A stretch of 64,000 nt of DNA. It comes from Candidatus Abyssobacteria bacterium SURF_17 (GTDB lineage Bacteria; Abyssobacteria; SURF-5). The translations under genes were made by a program, and so were the position numbers. This document shows positions 9,296-16,706 of this stretch, piece by piece. The stretch spans positions 1 through 64,000 of the forward strand of contig QZKI01000065.1 of assembly GCA_003598055.1 (NCBI GenBank), read 5' to 3'. The notes below the pieces were generated by a model. The model made no database searches and was not told the origin of the DNA. It worked only from the letters and a program-made list of their open reading frames with translations. The first letter of the stretch is position 1; each line of letters begins with the position of its first letter.

Positions 9296-9505
9296 ATGGC
9301 TTCCGGTCCACGTATCACAAAGGAGATGAGAATCGAGGAGGTCATTAAGCGGTATCCCAGGACTATTGAAACGTTCGAGCGCTTTGGCCTCAGGTGTACG
9401 GGCTGTTCGGTTGCGGCATTCGAAGACATTGAAGAAGGCGCACTCTCACACGGCATCGACCTCGATACTCTGTTGGAAGAATTGAATCGCGTCGCGCAGG
9501 GATGA
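9296..9505 (+). CDS. DUF1858 domain protein
   Basis: A 69-residue protein of the DUF1858 type. It opens with ITKEMRIEEVIKRYP, continues to a Phe-Gly-Leu turn and has the paired cysteines LRCTGCSVA that mark the family. These small proteins often sit beside hybrid-cluster or other redox proteins; the role is unknown. The start follows GAGGAAC, 43 bases after the cytochrome c-like gene, so co-transcription is likely. Confidence 0.85.
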   Translation: MASGPRITKEMRIEEVIKRYPRTIETFERFGLRCTGCSVAAFEDIEEGALSHGIDLDTLLEELNRVAQG

Positions 9506-9526
9506 AACGCACGTGACGCGTGCGCG

Positions 9527-10459
9527 ATGAAACAAGACCACACGACGAGGCAGAAGCACCGGACATCGGGAATAGCGTCGTCCCCTGGCCCCTTACCTTA
9601 CCCTCCAGGCTCGGATTTTCTTTACAAACCCCGTTTCATTACTCTTCTCACTGATTTCGGTCTCTCCGATGCTTATGCCGGCGTGATGAAAGGGGTCATC
9701 GCCAGCATCAATCCGTTTGCTCGCGTGGTTGACCTCTGTCATGAGGTAGCGCCTCAAGACGTTCACGCCGCCGCGTTCCTAATGGCCGCCTCATTCGCGT
9801 ATTTCCCCCGTGGTACGATTCATGTCGCCGTCGTTGACCCGACCGTCGGAACTGAGCGCCGTGCCCTCTGCGTGGAGGCGGGGGATTACGTATTCGTCGG
9901 ACCGGACAATGGAGTCCTCTCGATTGCGTGCAAACGAGCCGGTCAGCGGAAGATAGTTGCAATCGAGGAGAAGAAATACTTTCTTTCCGACAGGAGCCGC
10001 ACCTTCCACGGGCGAGATGTCTTCGCGCCTGTGGCTGCGCACATTTCCGCGGGTGTATCTATTGATGCATTCGGGCCAAGGGTACGCTCGATGAAGAGAA
10101 TCCTGCACTCTTTGCCCAGAATTCCAACCTCGGGACGGATTGAGGGCGAGATTGTCCACGTGGATAGTTTCGGCAATCTCATCACGAATATAGACGAGGA
10201 GACCATCCGGAAGGTGTTCCCCCGGATAAACAAACGCGGTCTGGTCATTCATTGCGGTGGCCGCTCAATTCATGGCCTGAGCGACGCATATGGTGAAGCG
10301 AAGCGAGGGCAGGCGCTCGCTCTCATCGGAAGCTACGGCCTGATGGAACTGGCGGTGCGTGACGGCAGCGCATCAGTGACACTGGGGACTAAACGAGGCG
10401 GCGCTGTCACAGTTGAACGGCTGCGACACCGAATCGCTCATATCCAACGTCGGAGGTGA
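9527..10459 (+). CDS. SAM hydroxide adenosyltransferase (DUF62 family)
   Basis: A 310-residue member of the family that hydrolyses S-adenosylmethionine to adenosine and methionine by hydroxide attack. The signature FITLLTDFGLSDAYAGVMKG comes after about 35 extra N-terminal residues. The VDPTVGTERRALC and DSFGNLITNI segments are also typical. The first in-frame ATG lies 21 bases after the DUF1858 stop, and a start nearer the conserved domain is possible. Its stop overlaps the Shine-Dalgarno of the next gene, so the two are coupled. Confidence 0.87.
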   Translation: MKQDHTTRQKHRTSGIASSPGPLPYPPGSDFLYKPRFITLLTDFGLSDAYAGVMKGVIASINPFARVVDLCHEVAPQDVHAAAFLMAASFAYFPRGTIHVAVVDPTVGTERRALCVEAGDYVFVGPDNGVLSIACKRAGQRKIVAIEEKKYFLSDRSRTFHGRDVFAPVAAHISAGVSIDAFGPRVRSMKRILHSLPRIPTSGRIEGEIVHVDSFGNLITNIDEETIRKVFPRINKRGLVIHCGGRSIHGLSDAYGEAKRGQALALIGSYGLMELAVRDGSASVTLGTKRGGAVTVERLRHRIAHIQRRR

Positions 10460-10467
10460 ACTCTCAC

Positions 10468-10923
10468 GTGGTTATTCTCGAAGGCGCGCGCGTTGCTAAA
10501 TTACTATCCAATCTGGTTTACGAAAAGAAGCAGGTTCATGAGAGGAGCGTCGACCTGACCGTGAAATCCCTGGCGCGGCTGGCGACCACGGGTAGTATAG
10601 ATTTTGGGGGAAGCGAATATGCGACCGGTGAGAAGGTGCCGCTCATCCCCGGAAAGATGACGGCAGATGACAAATACGGCTGGTGGCTGCTTGCGGCAGG
10701 GGAGTTCATCGCCGAGTACAATGAGCGGCTTTCGCTTCCGCCCGAGCATCTAGCAATCATTCAGCCGCATGAACGGTTACTCGAGATCGGCGTGACACAC
10801 GGCACTCGAGTTCTCACAGAGCCTGACGAAAAACTAGTCTCACTGATCCATGTGTGCCAGGCCGATGTCCGCATCAAGGAGAACGCCCGCATATCGAAGC
10901 TCATTGTGCTGCGGCATGAGTAA
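10468..10923 (+). CDS. dCTP deaminase/dUTPase-fold protein
   Basis: About 151 residues with the trimeric dUTPase-like beta fold: GWWLLAAGEFIAEYNERLSL and LAIIQPHERLLEIGV match the central strands of deoxycytidine-triphosphate deaminase-like proteins. I prefer the GTG at 10468 because a perfect GGAGGTGA lies eight bases upstream; a GTG at 10456 would overlap the previous stop. The specific dCTP deaminase catalytic residues are not clear by eye, so nucleotide substrate and even enzymatic activity remain open. Co-transcribed with the SAM hydroxide adenosyltransferase. Confidence 0.7.
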   Translation: MVILEGARVAKLLSNLVYEKKQVHERSVDLTVKSLARLATTGSIDFGGSEYATGEKVPLIPGKMTADDKYGWWLLAAGEFIAEYNERLSLPPEHLAIIQPHERLLEIGVTHGTRVLTEPDEKLVSLIHVCQADVRIKENARISKLIVLRHE

Positions 10924-10950
10924 CGCGTCCGGGGAAACGCAGAAAACGTT

Positions 10951-11637
10951 TCAGCCCGGTATGATTTCCAACTCTACCTTCTCAACCCCCGTTCCAATCA
11001 TCCGCAGGTCTTGCGCCGCCTGATACGAAAGGTCAATATCGCGTCCGGAAACAAATGGGCCACGGTCGTTGATGCGCACAAGGGTCTGACGCCCGTTGCG
11101 CAGATTGGTCACCCGAACCCGTGTGCCAAACGGCAGGGTACGATGCGCTGCCGTGTATTCGTGCATATTGTAAGTCTCGCCACTGGCTGTTCGTCGTCCG
11201 TGGAATTTCCGACCGTACCATGAAGCAGTCGCGAAGAATATTTTATTGGTATGTCCGATTGGCAGCGGTTTGTTATGGAAATTAATATTGGTTTGTTCTG
11301 ATAGCTCAGGCGTGGACGATGGGGGACAGGACTCACAGTTTCGCGACTCTTGCGGCCGGGCCTCGTTTTCTCCATCTGACTCGTTGATGGTCCCCTGTTC
11401 TGTGCTCGCCGTTCCGCCGGGAAATCTTGTTTGTGGAGTGCGTTGTTCTTCCGAACTGTATCTCATACGAATCTTACGGGCAGGAGAATCACCAAAATCA
11501 TCCGACGCAGCGATATTTGGTTGGGATTGGCGGGGGAATTCGAACCCAAAAGCGATGTCGTGAAACGCGATGAGACAGACGGCGCCGATGAACGCGGTCA
11601 AGACAAGACGCAGCAGTAACTTCATGGTCTGGTTCAT
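10951..11637 (-). CDS. RlpA-like septal ring/lytic transglycosylase family protein
   Basis: A 228-residue exported protein. The signal/anchor helix is at residues 5-30, followed by a disordered Glu/Arg/Ser linker and a double-psi beta-barrel (about 135-226). The RlpA hallmark motifs are [30 protein letters not shown] and VRINDRGPF, and the catalytic-type Asp in NDRGPF is present. No SPOR domain is attached, unlike the E. coli protein. It faces the preceding rightward operon tail to tail. Confidence 0.88.
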   Translation of the reverse strand: MNQTMKLLLRLVLTAFIGAVCLIAFHDIAFGFEFPRQSQPNIAASDDFGDSPARKIRMRYSSEEQRTPQTRFPGGTASTEQGTINESDGENEARPQESRNCESCPPSSTPELSEQTNINFHNKPLPIGHTNKIFFATASWYGRKFHGRRTASGETYNMHEYTAAHRTLPFGTRVRVTNLRNGRQTLVRINDRGPFVSGRDIDLSYQAAQDLRMIGTGVEKVELEIIPG

Positions 11638-11854
11638 TCACCCGTTGGACGTGAACTCTTCTAGGGAAATCACCCTCATGGGATGCAAATTGCATACCAC
11701 AATCCTTTGCCCCACGACATTTCGGTAAGTACAAGCGATAACAAGGAGTTACGGAATACGACAGATAAGACAAATCAAAGGGGAGTGACAAGAAGTGAAT
11801 TCAGCGAGGCTTTTTTTGGCAGTCCCCATGGCATCGCAAAGACAGGGGTGAAGC

Positions 11855-11886
11855 AAAAAGGGCGACGCTCTTCCGAGAATCGCCCT
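11855..11886 (-). terminator. rho-independent terminator
   Basis: Read leftward, a stem of GGGCGA and TCGCCC (11860-11865 / 11880-11885) is followed by five T. It ends the zinc-ribbon gene. Confidence 0.7.
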
Positions 11887-11916
11887 CTCTCCTATGTCGT
11901 TACAACGGCCCGTGTA

Positions 11917-12087
11917 CTACGAGCGAGGAGGTTGAAGCGTGCCACAGTGAATGCAGCGCTCGGTGTTGAAATCCGTGTCCTTCACCAATCCGAAGCGGCC
12001 ACAGTGTTTGCATCCGCGCGCGAAACTCTTGATTTCGACTTTCAGGCCCGCTATACTGTAGCTTTCAGTTTTTTCTTCTTCAGCCAT
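11917..12087 (-). CDS. small zinc-ribbon protein
   Basis: A 56-residue protein starting MAEEEKTES, with two knuckles GCKHCG and RCIHCGT about 17 residues apart, enough for one structural zinc site. The ATG has AAGGTGG nine bases upstream; an earlier in-frame ATG at 12108 has no such site. A terminator follows. Function unknown; such proteins are often nucleic-acid or protein adaptors. Confidence 0.65.
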   Translation of the reverse strand: MAEEEKTESYSIAGLKVEIKSFARGCKHCGRFGLVKDTDFNTERCIHCGTLQPPRS

Positions 12088-12144
12088 TACATCAAACCAC
12101 CTTTCCACGCATCCATTATACCAGTCAGATAGAGGATTTTCAAC

Positions 12145-12942
12145 CTAGAGGCCGATTCCTGAGTCAACCTCGACCAGCTGACCGTTTACGCCGTCCGCCT
12201 GCGGAATCGCGAGGGCAAAAATTGCACCAGCCGCTTCCTCGGGAGTCAAAATACGACCGCCGCGCAGCATCATGAACTGCTCGCCCATTTGACGTGATTG
12301 CTCGGGAATGCCTATGTTGGCGCCCAGAATCTGCTGGCCAGAAGTTGACTGCGTCAGACGTGTCTCGACGAATCCATACGCGACACAGTTACAGTTGACC
12401 CTTATCCGGAGCCATTCTTTCGTGAGCACGCGCATAAGCCCGACTGCACCGCTCTTGGCCGCCCCATAGTTGCTCTGGCCGGCATTGCCATGGGTGCCAG
12501 CCTCGGACGCCACGAAAACCACACGTCGATAATTTCCATCCTGGCTCAGTTCCTTGAAATGAGGATAAGCGAGCTTGCACAGCATCCACGGAGCTTCCAT
12601 GTGAACGCGCACCATCAGGCGAAAGTCCTCGAGCTCCATCTTTTGAATGACCTTGTCGTTGCAGAAGCCCGCTGCCGGAACAAGGATATCGAGGCCCTTG
12701 AAGTTGTCAAGCGCAGCCTTTATGAGCGCCTCGTTCGTGGACTGTTCCATCACGTTTCCCGCAACTGCGACAGCTTTGCCGCCACCCTTCTTAATAGCGC
12801 CAACAACCTCTTCGGCGGGGGCTTTGTCAAGGTCTGATACCACGACGCTTGCGCCCTGCTCGGCAAACAGCTTCGCAGCCGCAGCACCGATTCCACGTCC
12901 CGCTCCTGTTATTATGGCTACCTTACCATCAAGCAATCCCAT
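12145..12942 (-). CDS. short-chain dehydrogenase/reductase (SDR)
   Basis: A 265-residue classical SDR. The NAD(P) motif TGAGRGIG is at residues 12-19, and an Asp at the end of beta-2 (VSDLDKA) suggests NAD preference. The catalytic Tyr and Lys are in SNYGAAKSG. Such enzymes act on keto/hydroxy substrates, including 3-oxoacyl chains. The C-terminal half has insertions (ANIGIPEQSRQMGEQF) unlike FabG, so I do not assign FabG. The start follows AAGGAGGCGACAGGT, and a promoter lies about 125 bases upstream. Confidence 0.85.
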   Translation of the reverse strand: MGLLDGKVAIITGAGRGIGAAAAKLFAEQGASVVVSDLDKAPAEEVVGAIKKGGGKAVAVAGNVMEQSTNEALIKAALDNFKGLDILVPAAGFCNDKVIQKMELEDFRLMVRVHMEAPWMLCKLAYPHFKELSQDGNYRRVVFVASEAGTHGNAGQSNYGAAKSGAVGLMRVLTKEWLRIRVNCNCVAYGFVETRLTQSTSGQQILGANIGIPEQSRQMGEQFMMLRGGRILTPEEAAGAIFALAIPQADGVNGQLVEVDSGIGL

Positions 12943-13067
12943 ACCTGTCGCCTCCTTTGTGTGTGATTGACAACTAGGAAAATCTCGAACCAGAAGAAGG
13001 AAGACTCTCCACGAACGTTTTAAGACCGGGGCTTTCGCGCGGAGCTTCCTCCCGACGAAGCAGTGTT

Positions 13068-13095
13068 ATTCTAGCATATTTTTTCAAAAATGCAA
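13068..13095 (-). promoter_or_regulatory. promoter of the SDR gene
   Basis: On the leftward strand, TTGCAT and TAGAAT are 16 bases apart. The transcript would start near 13061 and have a leader of about 120 bases. Confidence 0.5.
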
Positions 13096-13195
13096 CAGTT
13101 TTCTTGTGTCTCTGCACAGAAATGCCACGTCCATATTTTTCTGCCCTTGGGAAGAGTACCACAAGCGCGTAGCGCCTGGCCGCCGCCATTGTGCC

Positions 13196-13639
13196 CTAAC
13201 CGAAAAACTTATCGAAGTATTCCCTCTTCGAAAGCAGGTTGAGGTCGATCCGCAGGAAATCGCGGGCTTCCTCAGCACTGATGGGCGTGGAGGCAGGATT
13301 CTTGATCGAGGGTGCAATATGACAGGAGGAGTCGCTCCGAGACTGATGCGCCTCAGCGTCGAGACTCCTATCTGAGTCACGTATGATCTGCTCGAGGTCG
13401 GTCTCCTCCATGACGCCACCCTGGGAATTGATATACTCCATGATGATGCGGGCGAGAGACTGAATCTTCTCCCCGAAGGTGCCATCGCCCTGCATTCTTC
13501 CCTTCAGGCCAATTACTTTGTTGTTGTATAAGGCGACCGCTTCTCCGCAAACAGGGCACGGTCCCATCAGGATAGTCCGGCGTGGGGGAGGACTAATGTA
13601 ACCGCTTGACCGACAGTACGGACATGTTACCCGGATCAT
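13196..13639 (-). CDS. zinc-ribbon protein of unknown function
   Basis: About 147 residues. The N-terminus has two CxxC knuckles (TCPYCRSSG and GPCPVCGEA), then an alpha-rich region with RIIMEYINSQGG, an Asp/Ser-rich stretch and a C-terminal helix ending in YFDKFFG with ARDFLRIDL before it. The chosen ATG (MIRVTCPYC) is 15 bases downstream of GGAGG; an upstream ATG in frame is possible. The family is not recognised by me. Confidence 0.6.
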   Translation of the reverse strand: MIRVTCPYCRSSGYISPPPRRTILMGPCPVCGEAVALYNNKVIGLKGRMQGDGTFGEKIQSLARIIMEYINSQGGVMEETDLEQIIRDSDRSLDAEAHQSRSDSSCHIAPSIKNPASTPISAEEARDFLRIDLNLLSKREYFDKFFG

Positions 13640-13699
13640 AGCCGCTCGGTCTCGCCTCCTCATTTGTCGAATCATTTCGGCAAGAAACTATGCAATCAT

Positions 13700-14166
13700 A
13701 TTATAACACACATAGTTGCAGGCTTCAAGCGAACCGAGTCCTCTAATCAATCCTGCGCCCTCACCCCGGCTTCTGACTCAGCCGGTAGGGCCGGAGCCCG
13801 GTCTGCAACGCCGTGGAGGATTCTCGCACTTCGCGCCGGTAAGATTGCGGGCAGGGCATTGCCGGAGGGGGGGAAGAATATGGGAAATCCGGCAATGCCC
13901 TCGTTATCCATGTTTCGTGGTCGCACGATGGGGTTTGACCGTGCATTTTCACCCGCTTGTTATGTTCGGTCTTGAACTGGCCTCTATTGCCTCAAGACTC
14001 GTGCGTACGCCTTTCCTCATCAGGCCTTCAGAATCTTGCGCCCATTGGACGCATACCGGGGGAAAGATGTTCCATCTATTTAGAATCCGCAGCTCGGTTT
14101 CCCTTGAAACCGGGCGGACAGTCTCCCTTCCCATATGCCAGAGATATGGCCTACAAAGGTCAGGAA
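13700..14166. other. gene-free stretch with inverted repeats
   Basis: No convincing coding frame. It holds a 14-bp inverted repeat (13853-13866 / 13888-13901) and, at about 14090-14115, a short hairpin CGGTTTC/GAAACCG. A structured RNA is possible, but I see no known consensus. Confidence 0.35.
13853..13901. repeat. 14-bp perfect inverted repeat
   Basis: AGGGCATTGCCGGA and its reverse complement flank 21 bases. No T-run follows on either strand, so it is not an ordinary terminator. Confidence 0.6.
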
Positions 14167-14334
14167 TCATCCGTGTCCCACATCCGTAGCCAGGGATTTT
14201 TCGTTCACCTTTCTCTGAGGAAGGACTATTTCCTTTTTCAGATTGTCAATGAGCTTGTCCAGTTCCTCAAGTTGCGAAGAATCAAGGTCTATCGGATGAG
14301 AAGAGTCGCTATTGATTGGTGTCTTCTTAGTCAT
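14167..14334 (-). CDS. 55-residue hydrophilic protein, probable TetR-regulated
   Basis: MTKKTPINSDSS opens a small, highly charged protein with a central helix (SQLEELDKLIDNLKKEI). The ATG is preceded by AAGGAAC at six bases. About 57-74 bases upstream is a copy of the operator that overlaps the tetR promoter region, placing this gene in the same regulon. It may be read with tetR or from its own promoter. No homology is recognised. Confidence 0.55.
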   Translation of the reverse strand: MTKKTPINSDSSHPIDLDSSQLEELDKLIDNLKKEIVLPQRKVNEKSLATDVGHG

Positions 14335-14390
14335 TGCTATGTTCCTTGTCAGTGCTCCTCGTATGTGTGACTGTTTCGGGCGGCGCCTCA

Positions 14391-14408
14391 AAACCGACCA
14401 GTTGGTTT
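14391..14408. promoter_or_regulatory. TetR-family operator, second copy
   Basis: AAACCGAC-CA-GTTGGTTT is a palindrome with one mismatch and is identical in 17 of 18 bases to the operator in front of tetR. It lies between the tetR stop and the 55-residue gene. Confidence 0.65.
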
Positions 14409-14425
14409 GTCGCGTGACAAATTTT

Positions 14426-15034
14426 TTATGAGGCCACTCCCTCCAATAACAGCGACCGCAGATTCCGAAACAGCCAGGAAAGGTCTATGTGCTCAGGGTC
14501 CAGATGCGCCATCATGGTTGTACCCTGCAATGTGCCAATTATCAGGAGAGCCAAAGAGTCGGGATTGACGCTCTCCTTAAACAAGCCCTCACGTTTTCCT
14601 TGCCCCAATATCTCCACGATGCTCGCCTTCCAGTTAGCGTATATCTTTCGTAGTCGCTCCGAGAAATGCTGCTCGACCTCCATCATTTCCGCAGTCAATA
14701 CGGCCAGGAGAGCGCATCCGTGGAATACATTGCCTTCATGAGTCTTTATCATGATTTCGAACATCCGTTCGATTTTCTTGAGGGCTCCCTTTTCCTTCTC
14801 GACCTCCTCGAGGACATTGTGAATCCAGAATTCTCGCATATATTCGATAACTGCATCACCCAGTTCTTCCTTGCTTCTGAAATGGAAGTAAAACCCGCCC
14901 TTCGTTAGGCGTGCAGCTTTGAGTATCTGGCTCAGCGATGTATTATGGAAGCCGTTCTTTCTGAACAGTTCTGCGGCAGTCCATACGATCCTGTCGCGTG
15001 TGAGTTTGCCTTTTTCCAGAGGGACAGTTGTCAT
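14426..15034 (-). CDS. TetR/AcrR family transcriptional regulator
   Basis: About 202 residues. The N-terminal helix-turn-helix is SLSQILKAARLTKGGFYFHF (about residues 32-51), and a ligand-binding helical domain follows, as in TetR_N plus C-terminal domains of the AcrR/NemR type. The ATG (MTTVPLEK) follows GGAGAAC. Its promoter has a perfect palindrome just downstream of the -10 element, the standard design for autorepression. A second copy of the site follows its stop codon. The effector is unknown. Confidence 0.9.
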   Translation of the reverse strand: MTTVPLEKGKLTRDRIVWTAAELFRKNGFHNTSLSQILKAARLTKGGFYFHFRSKEELGDAVIEYMREFWIHNVLEEVEKEKGALKKIERMFEIMIKTHEGNVFHGCALLAVLTAEMMEVEQHFSERLRKIYANWKASIVEILGQGKREGLFKESVNPDSLALLIIGTLQGTTMMAHLDPEHIDLSWLFRNLRSLLLEGVAS

Positions 15035-15049
15035 CGTGAGCGTTCTCCA

Positions 15050-15067
15050 AAACCGACCAGTCGGTTT
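15050..15067. promoter_or_regulatory. TetR-family operator
   Basis: AAACCGAC-CA-GTCGGTTT has perfect 8-bp arms around a 2-base centre. It sits just downstream of the tetR -10 box and upstream of its start codon. Confidence 0.75.
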
Positions 15068-15076
15068 CTTACCTGA

Positions 15077-15105
15077 AGTGTACCACAACCTCCCCCGATT
15101 GTCAA
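15077..15105 (-). promoter_or_regulatory. tetR promoter
   Basis: Read leftward: TTGACA, 17 bases, TACACT. The palindromic operator follows within ten bases of the -10 element. Confidence 0.75.
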
Positions 15106-15217
15106 GTCCCCACACCAAAAAATCCAGTCCTGCCACACGATGTTCGTTTGGCTATTTCTCGGGACAGACGTAACACAATTCAAATTAAGGATTTACAGAG
15201 ATGTGGATAGTGGAGTA

Positions 15218-15472
15218 TCAGGCGAGCATGTCAATTAAGCTGCCGGGAGTCTGCATCCCTGCATTGCGGGCACTCTGTTCGATAGCGTTACGCTGCTCTG
15301 GTGGGGCAGGCTGGACCTCGCGCGCAGCGCTCGGCTCGGGTTCTGTCGCTTCGGGCCTGCGGGCACGTGCTGATTGTTGAGCTTGGCCCTCGACTGCTTC
15401 TCTTTCCATGGCAGACGCCCGTTGCATTTCCGAAAAAGAAGGTCGTTGGCTCTCTGGAAATCGCACTCCCAT
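15218..15472 (-). CDS. small hydrophilic protein, possible motility-type peptide
   Basis: An 84-residue protein from MGVRFPESQ behind GGAGAG. It is rich in Ala, Arg, Glu, Pro and Gln, so mostly disordered. Its end (GMQTPGSLIDMLA) recalls the short C-terminal signature of small putative motility proteins, but that likeness is weak. Alternative internal starts exist. Function unknown. Confidence 0.45.
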   Translation of the reverse strand: MGVRFPESQRPSFSEMQRASAMEREAVEGQAQQSARARRPEATEPEPSAAREVQPAPPEQRNAIEQSARNAGMQTPGSLIDMLA

Positions 15473-15585
15473 ACAGTTTCTCTCCGTCAGGGCTAATAGT
15501 AGTATTTTATCACCGATTCGTTTGGGCGTCAACTCTGCCAGGCACGATATGAAAGTATGCAGGTTGAGGCAGAATACGACAGATG

Positions 15586-15594
15586 TGGTATAAT
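15586..15594 (+). promoter_or_regulatory. extended -10 promoter
   Basis: TGGTATAAT is a strong extended -10. TTGAGG lies 19 bases upstream of TATAAT, a little far. Transcription should start near 15601 and read through a folded leader. Confidence 0.6.
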
Positions 15595-15603
15595 GCAGGC
15601 AAA

Positions 15604-15704
15604 GAGGTAGGGGAGGGGCGGAGCGAGGCAGGCAACCAGCGAAGCTGCCCGAGGCAGACGGTAGGTAAGCGTCTTCAGGAAGCAGCCAGGAGCCCCTCTG
15701 CTAC
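15604..15704 (+). ncRNA. structured leader RNA or small RNA, class unknown
   Basis: The ends pair: GTAG (15607-15610) with CTAC (15701-15704) and GAGGGGC (15613-15619) with GCCCCTC (15692-15698). Inside are a hairpin GGCAG...CTGCC (with CAGC-GAA-GCTG) and GACG...CGTC. It follows an extended -10 promoter directly. AGGAAGCAGCC recalls signal recognition particle RNA, but the matching GGTCAGG strand is missing. It may be an independent RNA or a regulatory leader of the phosphatase operon. Confidence 0.4.
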
Positions 15705-15719
15705 GAGAGTCAATTTGTG

Positions 15720-16217
15720 ATGGATTATAAGCGAGCTCTCCTCAATTTCAGTTATGTGGTGCCGAATATGCTGGCGGGAATGGCACGACCCGGACAAGTC
15801 AATCCCCTCAGGGAAGACCTCTCCTTTCTCAGGGCGCAAGGAATCAAGGCAATTCTCTCATTGAGCGAATCGCCGTTGGAAATGAATCCGCTTCATGAGA
15901 CTGATTTCTCCTACCATCACGTGCCTGTCGATGATTTTACTGCTCCGACGATAGAGCAGGTGGAGGAATGCATGGATTTTGTCGAGCGGATGCTCGAACG
16001 CGAAAAGAAGCCGGTTGCCATCCACTGCGGCGCCGGTTGTGGACGGACCGGTACCATGCTCGCCTGCTATTTTGTAAAACAGGGGCGGACAGCCGAGGAG
16101 GCAATAGCCGGTTTGAGGACGGTCAGACCGTGTTCCATCGAAACAGAGGGCCAGAAAGCCTTGGTCTATCAGTATGAAGAGTACCTAAAATACCGGCCAT
16201 CAACGAGTCAGCAGTGA
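15720..16217 (+). CDS. dual-specificity/protein tyrosine phosphatase-like
   Basis: A 165-residue cysteine phosphatase. The P-loop HCGAGCGRTG (C-x5-R) is complete, a general-acid candidate lies in VDDFTAPT, and the fold start is VPNMLAGMARPG. Similar archaeal and bacterial proteins dephosphorylate phosphotyrosine or small phosphate esters. First gene of an operon: its stop overlaps the GTG of the nuclease gene. Leader described separately. Confidence 0.85.
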   Translation: MDYKRALLNFSYVVPNMLAGMARPGQVNPLREDLSFLRAQGIKAILSLSESPLEMNPLHETDFSYHHVPVDDFTAPTIEQVEECMDFVERMLEREKKPVAIHCGAGCGRTGTMLACYFVKQGRTAEEAIAGLRTVRPCSIETEGQKALVYQYEEYLKYRPSTSQQ

Positions 16218-16705
16218 ATCACGCCTCCAGCCCTGCGAGCTTAGCCAGACCGAAGTTTCTTGCCGATGAGATGCTCGGCCGGCTCGCCAAGTGGCTGCGG
16301 CTTCTGGGCTATGACACAGCGTATGTGAGCGGAATTGCTGACAGAGACCTAGTGAGCTTAGCGGAGGCTGAAGACCGAATCATATTGACCCGTGATACTT
16401 CTCTCATCCTCCGAAAGCGTTGTCGCAGGTATATTTTCGTTCGGAGCGACCATTGGCGGGAACAGCTCGAACAAGTCTACCGGGAAGCCGGACTCAATTG
16501 CGAGTCGATGCTTACTTTATGCGCGCTCTGTAATTCTCGCCTTCAGCAGGTTGAGAAAGCGTCCGTCGAGACGAGAGTGCCGCCGTATGTGTACCACACA
16601 CAGGAGAGTTTCTACGAATGTAAGAACTGTGCCCGCTTGTTCTGGCCGGCGACACATGTCAGCAGAATTCTGGAAGAGCTGAGTTCCATAAGGGAGGAAT
16701 CGTAG
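16214..16705 (+). CDS. Mut7-C RNase domain (DUF82) protein
   Basis: A 163-residue PIN-like nuclease domain followed by a zinc ribbon. FLADEMLGRLAKWLRLLGYD and the Asp-rich ILTRDTSLI are the family's acidic-site motifs; the C-terminus has two CxxC knuckles (LCALCNSR and ECKNCARL). GTG start overlaps the previous stop (GTGA). The biological target of standalone Mut7-C proteins is not established. Confidence 0.87.
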   Translation: MNHASSPASLARPKFLADEMLGRLAKWLRLLGYDTAYVSGIADRDLVSLAEAEDRIILTRDTSLILRKRCRRYIFVRSDHWREQLEQVYREAGLNCESMLTLCALCNSRLQQVEKASVETRVPPYVYHTQESFYECKNCARLFWPATHVSRILEELSSIREES

Positions 16706-16706
16706 T

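Noticed and set aside
12974-13189. Leftward frame of 71 codons between the zinc-ribbon gene and the SDR gene
   Set aside because: It spans the SDR promoter and leader, has low-quality composition and no domain.
15604-15704. Signal recognition particle (4.5S) RNA
   Set aside because: AGGAAGCAGCC is present, but the opposite strand GGTCAGG and the GGAA tetraloop stem are not. Kept as an unclassified RNA.
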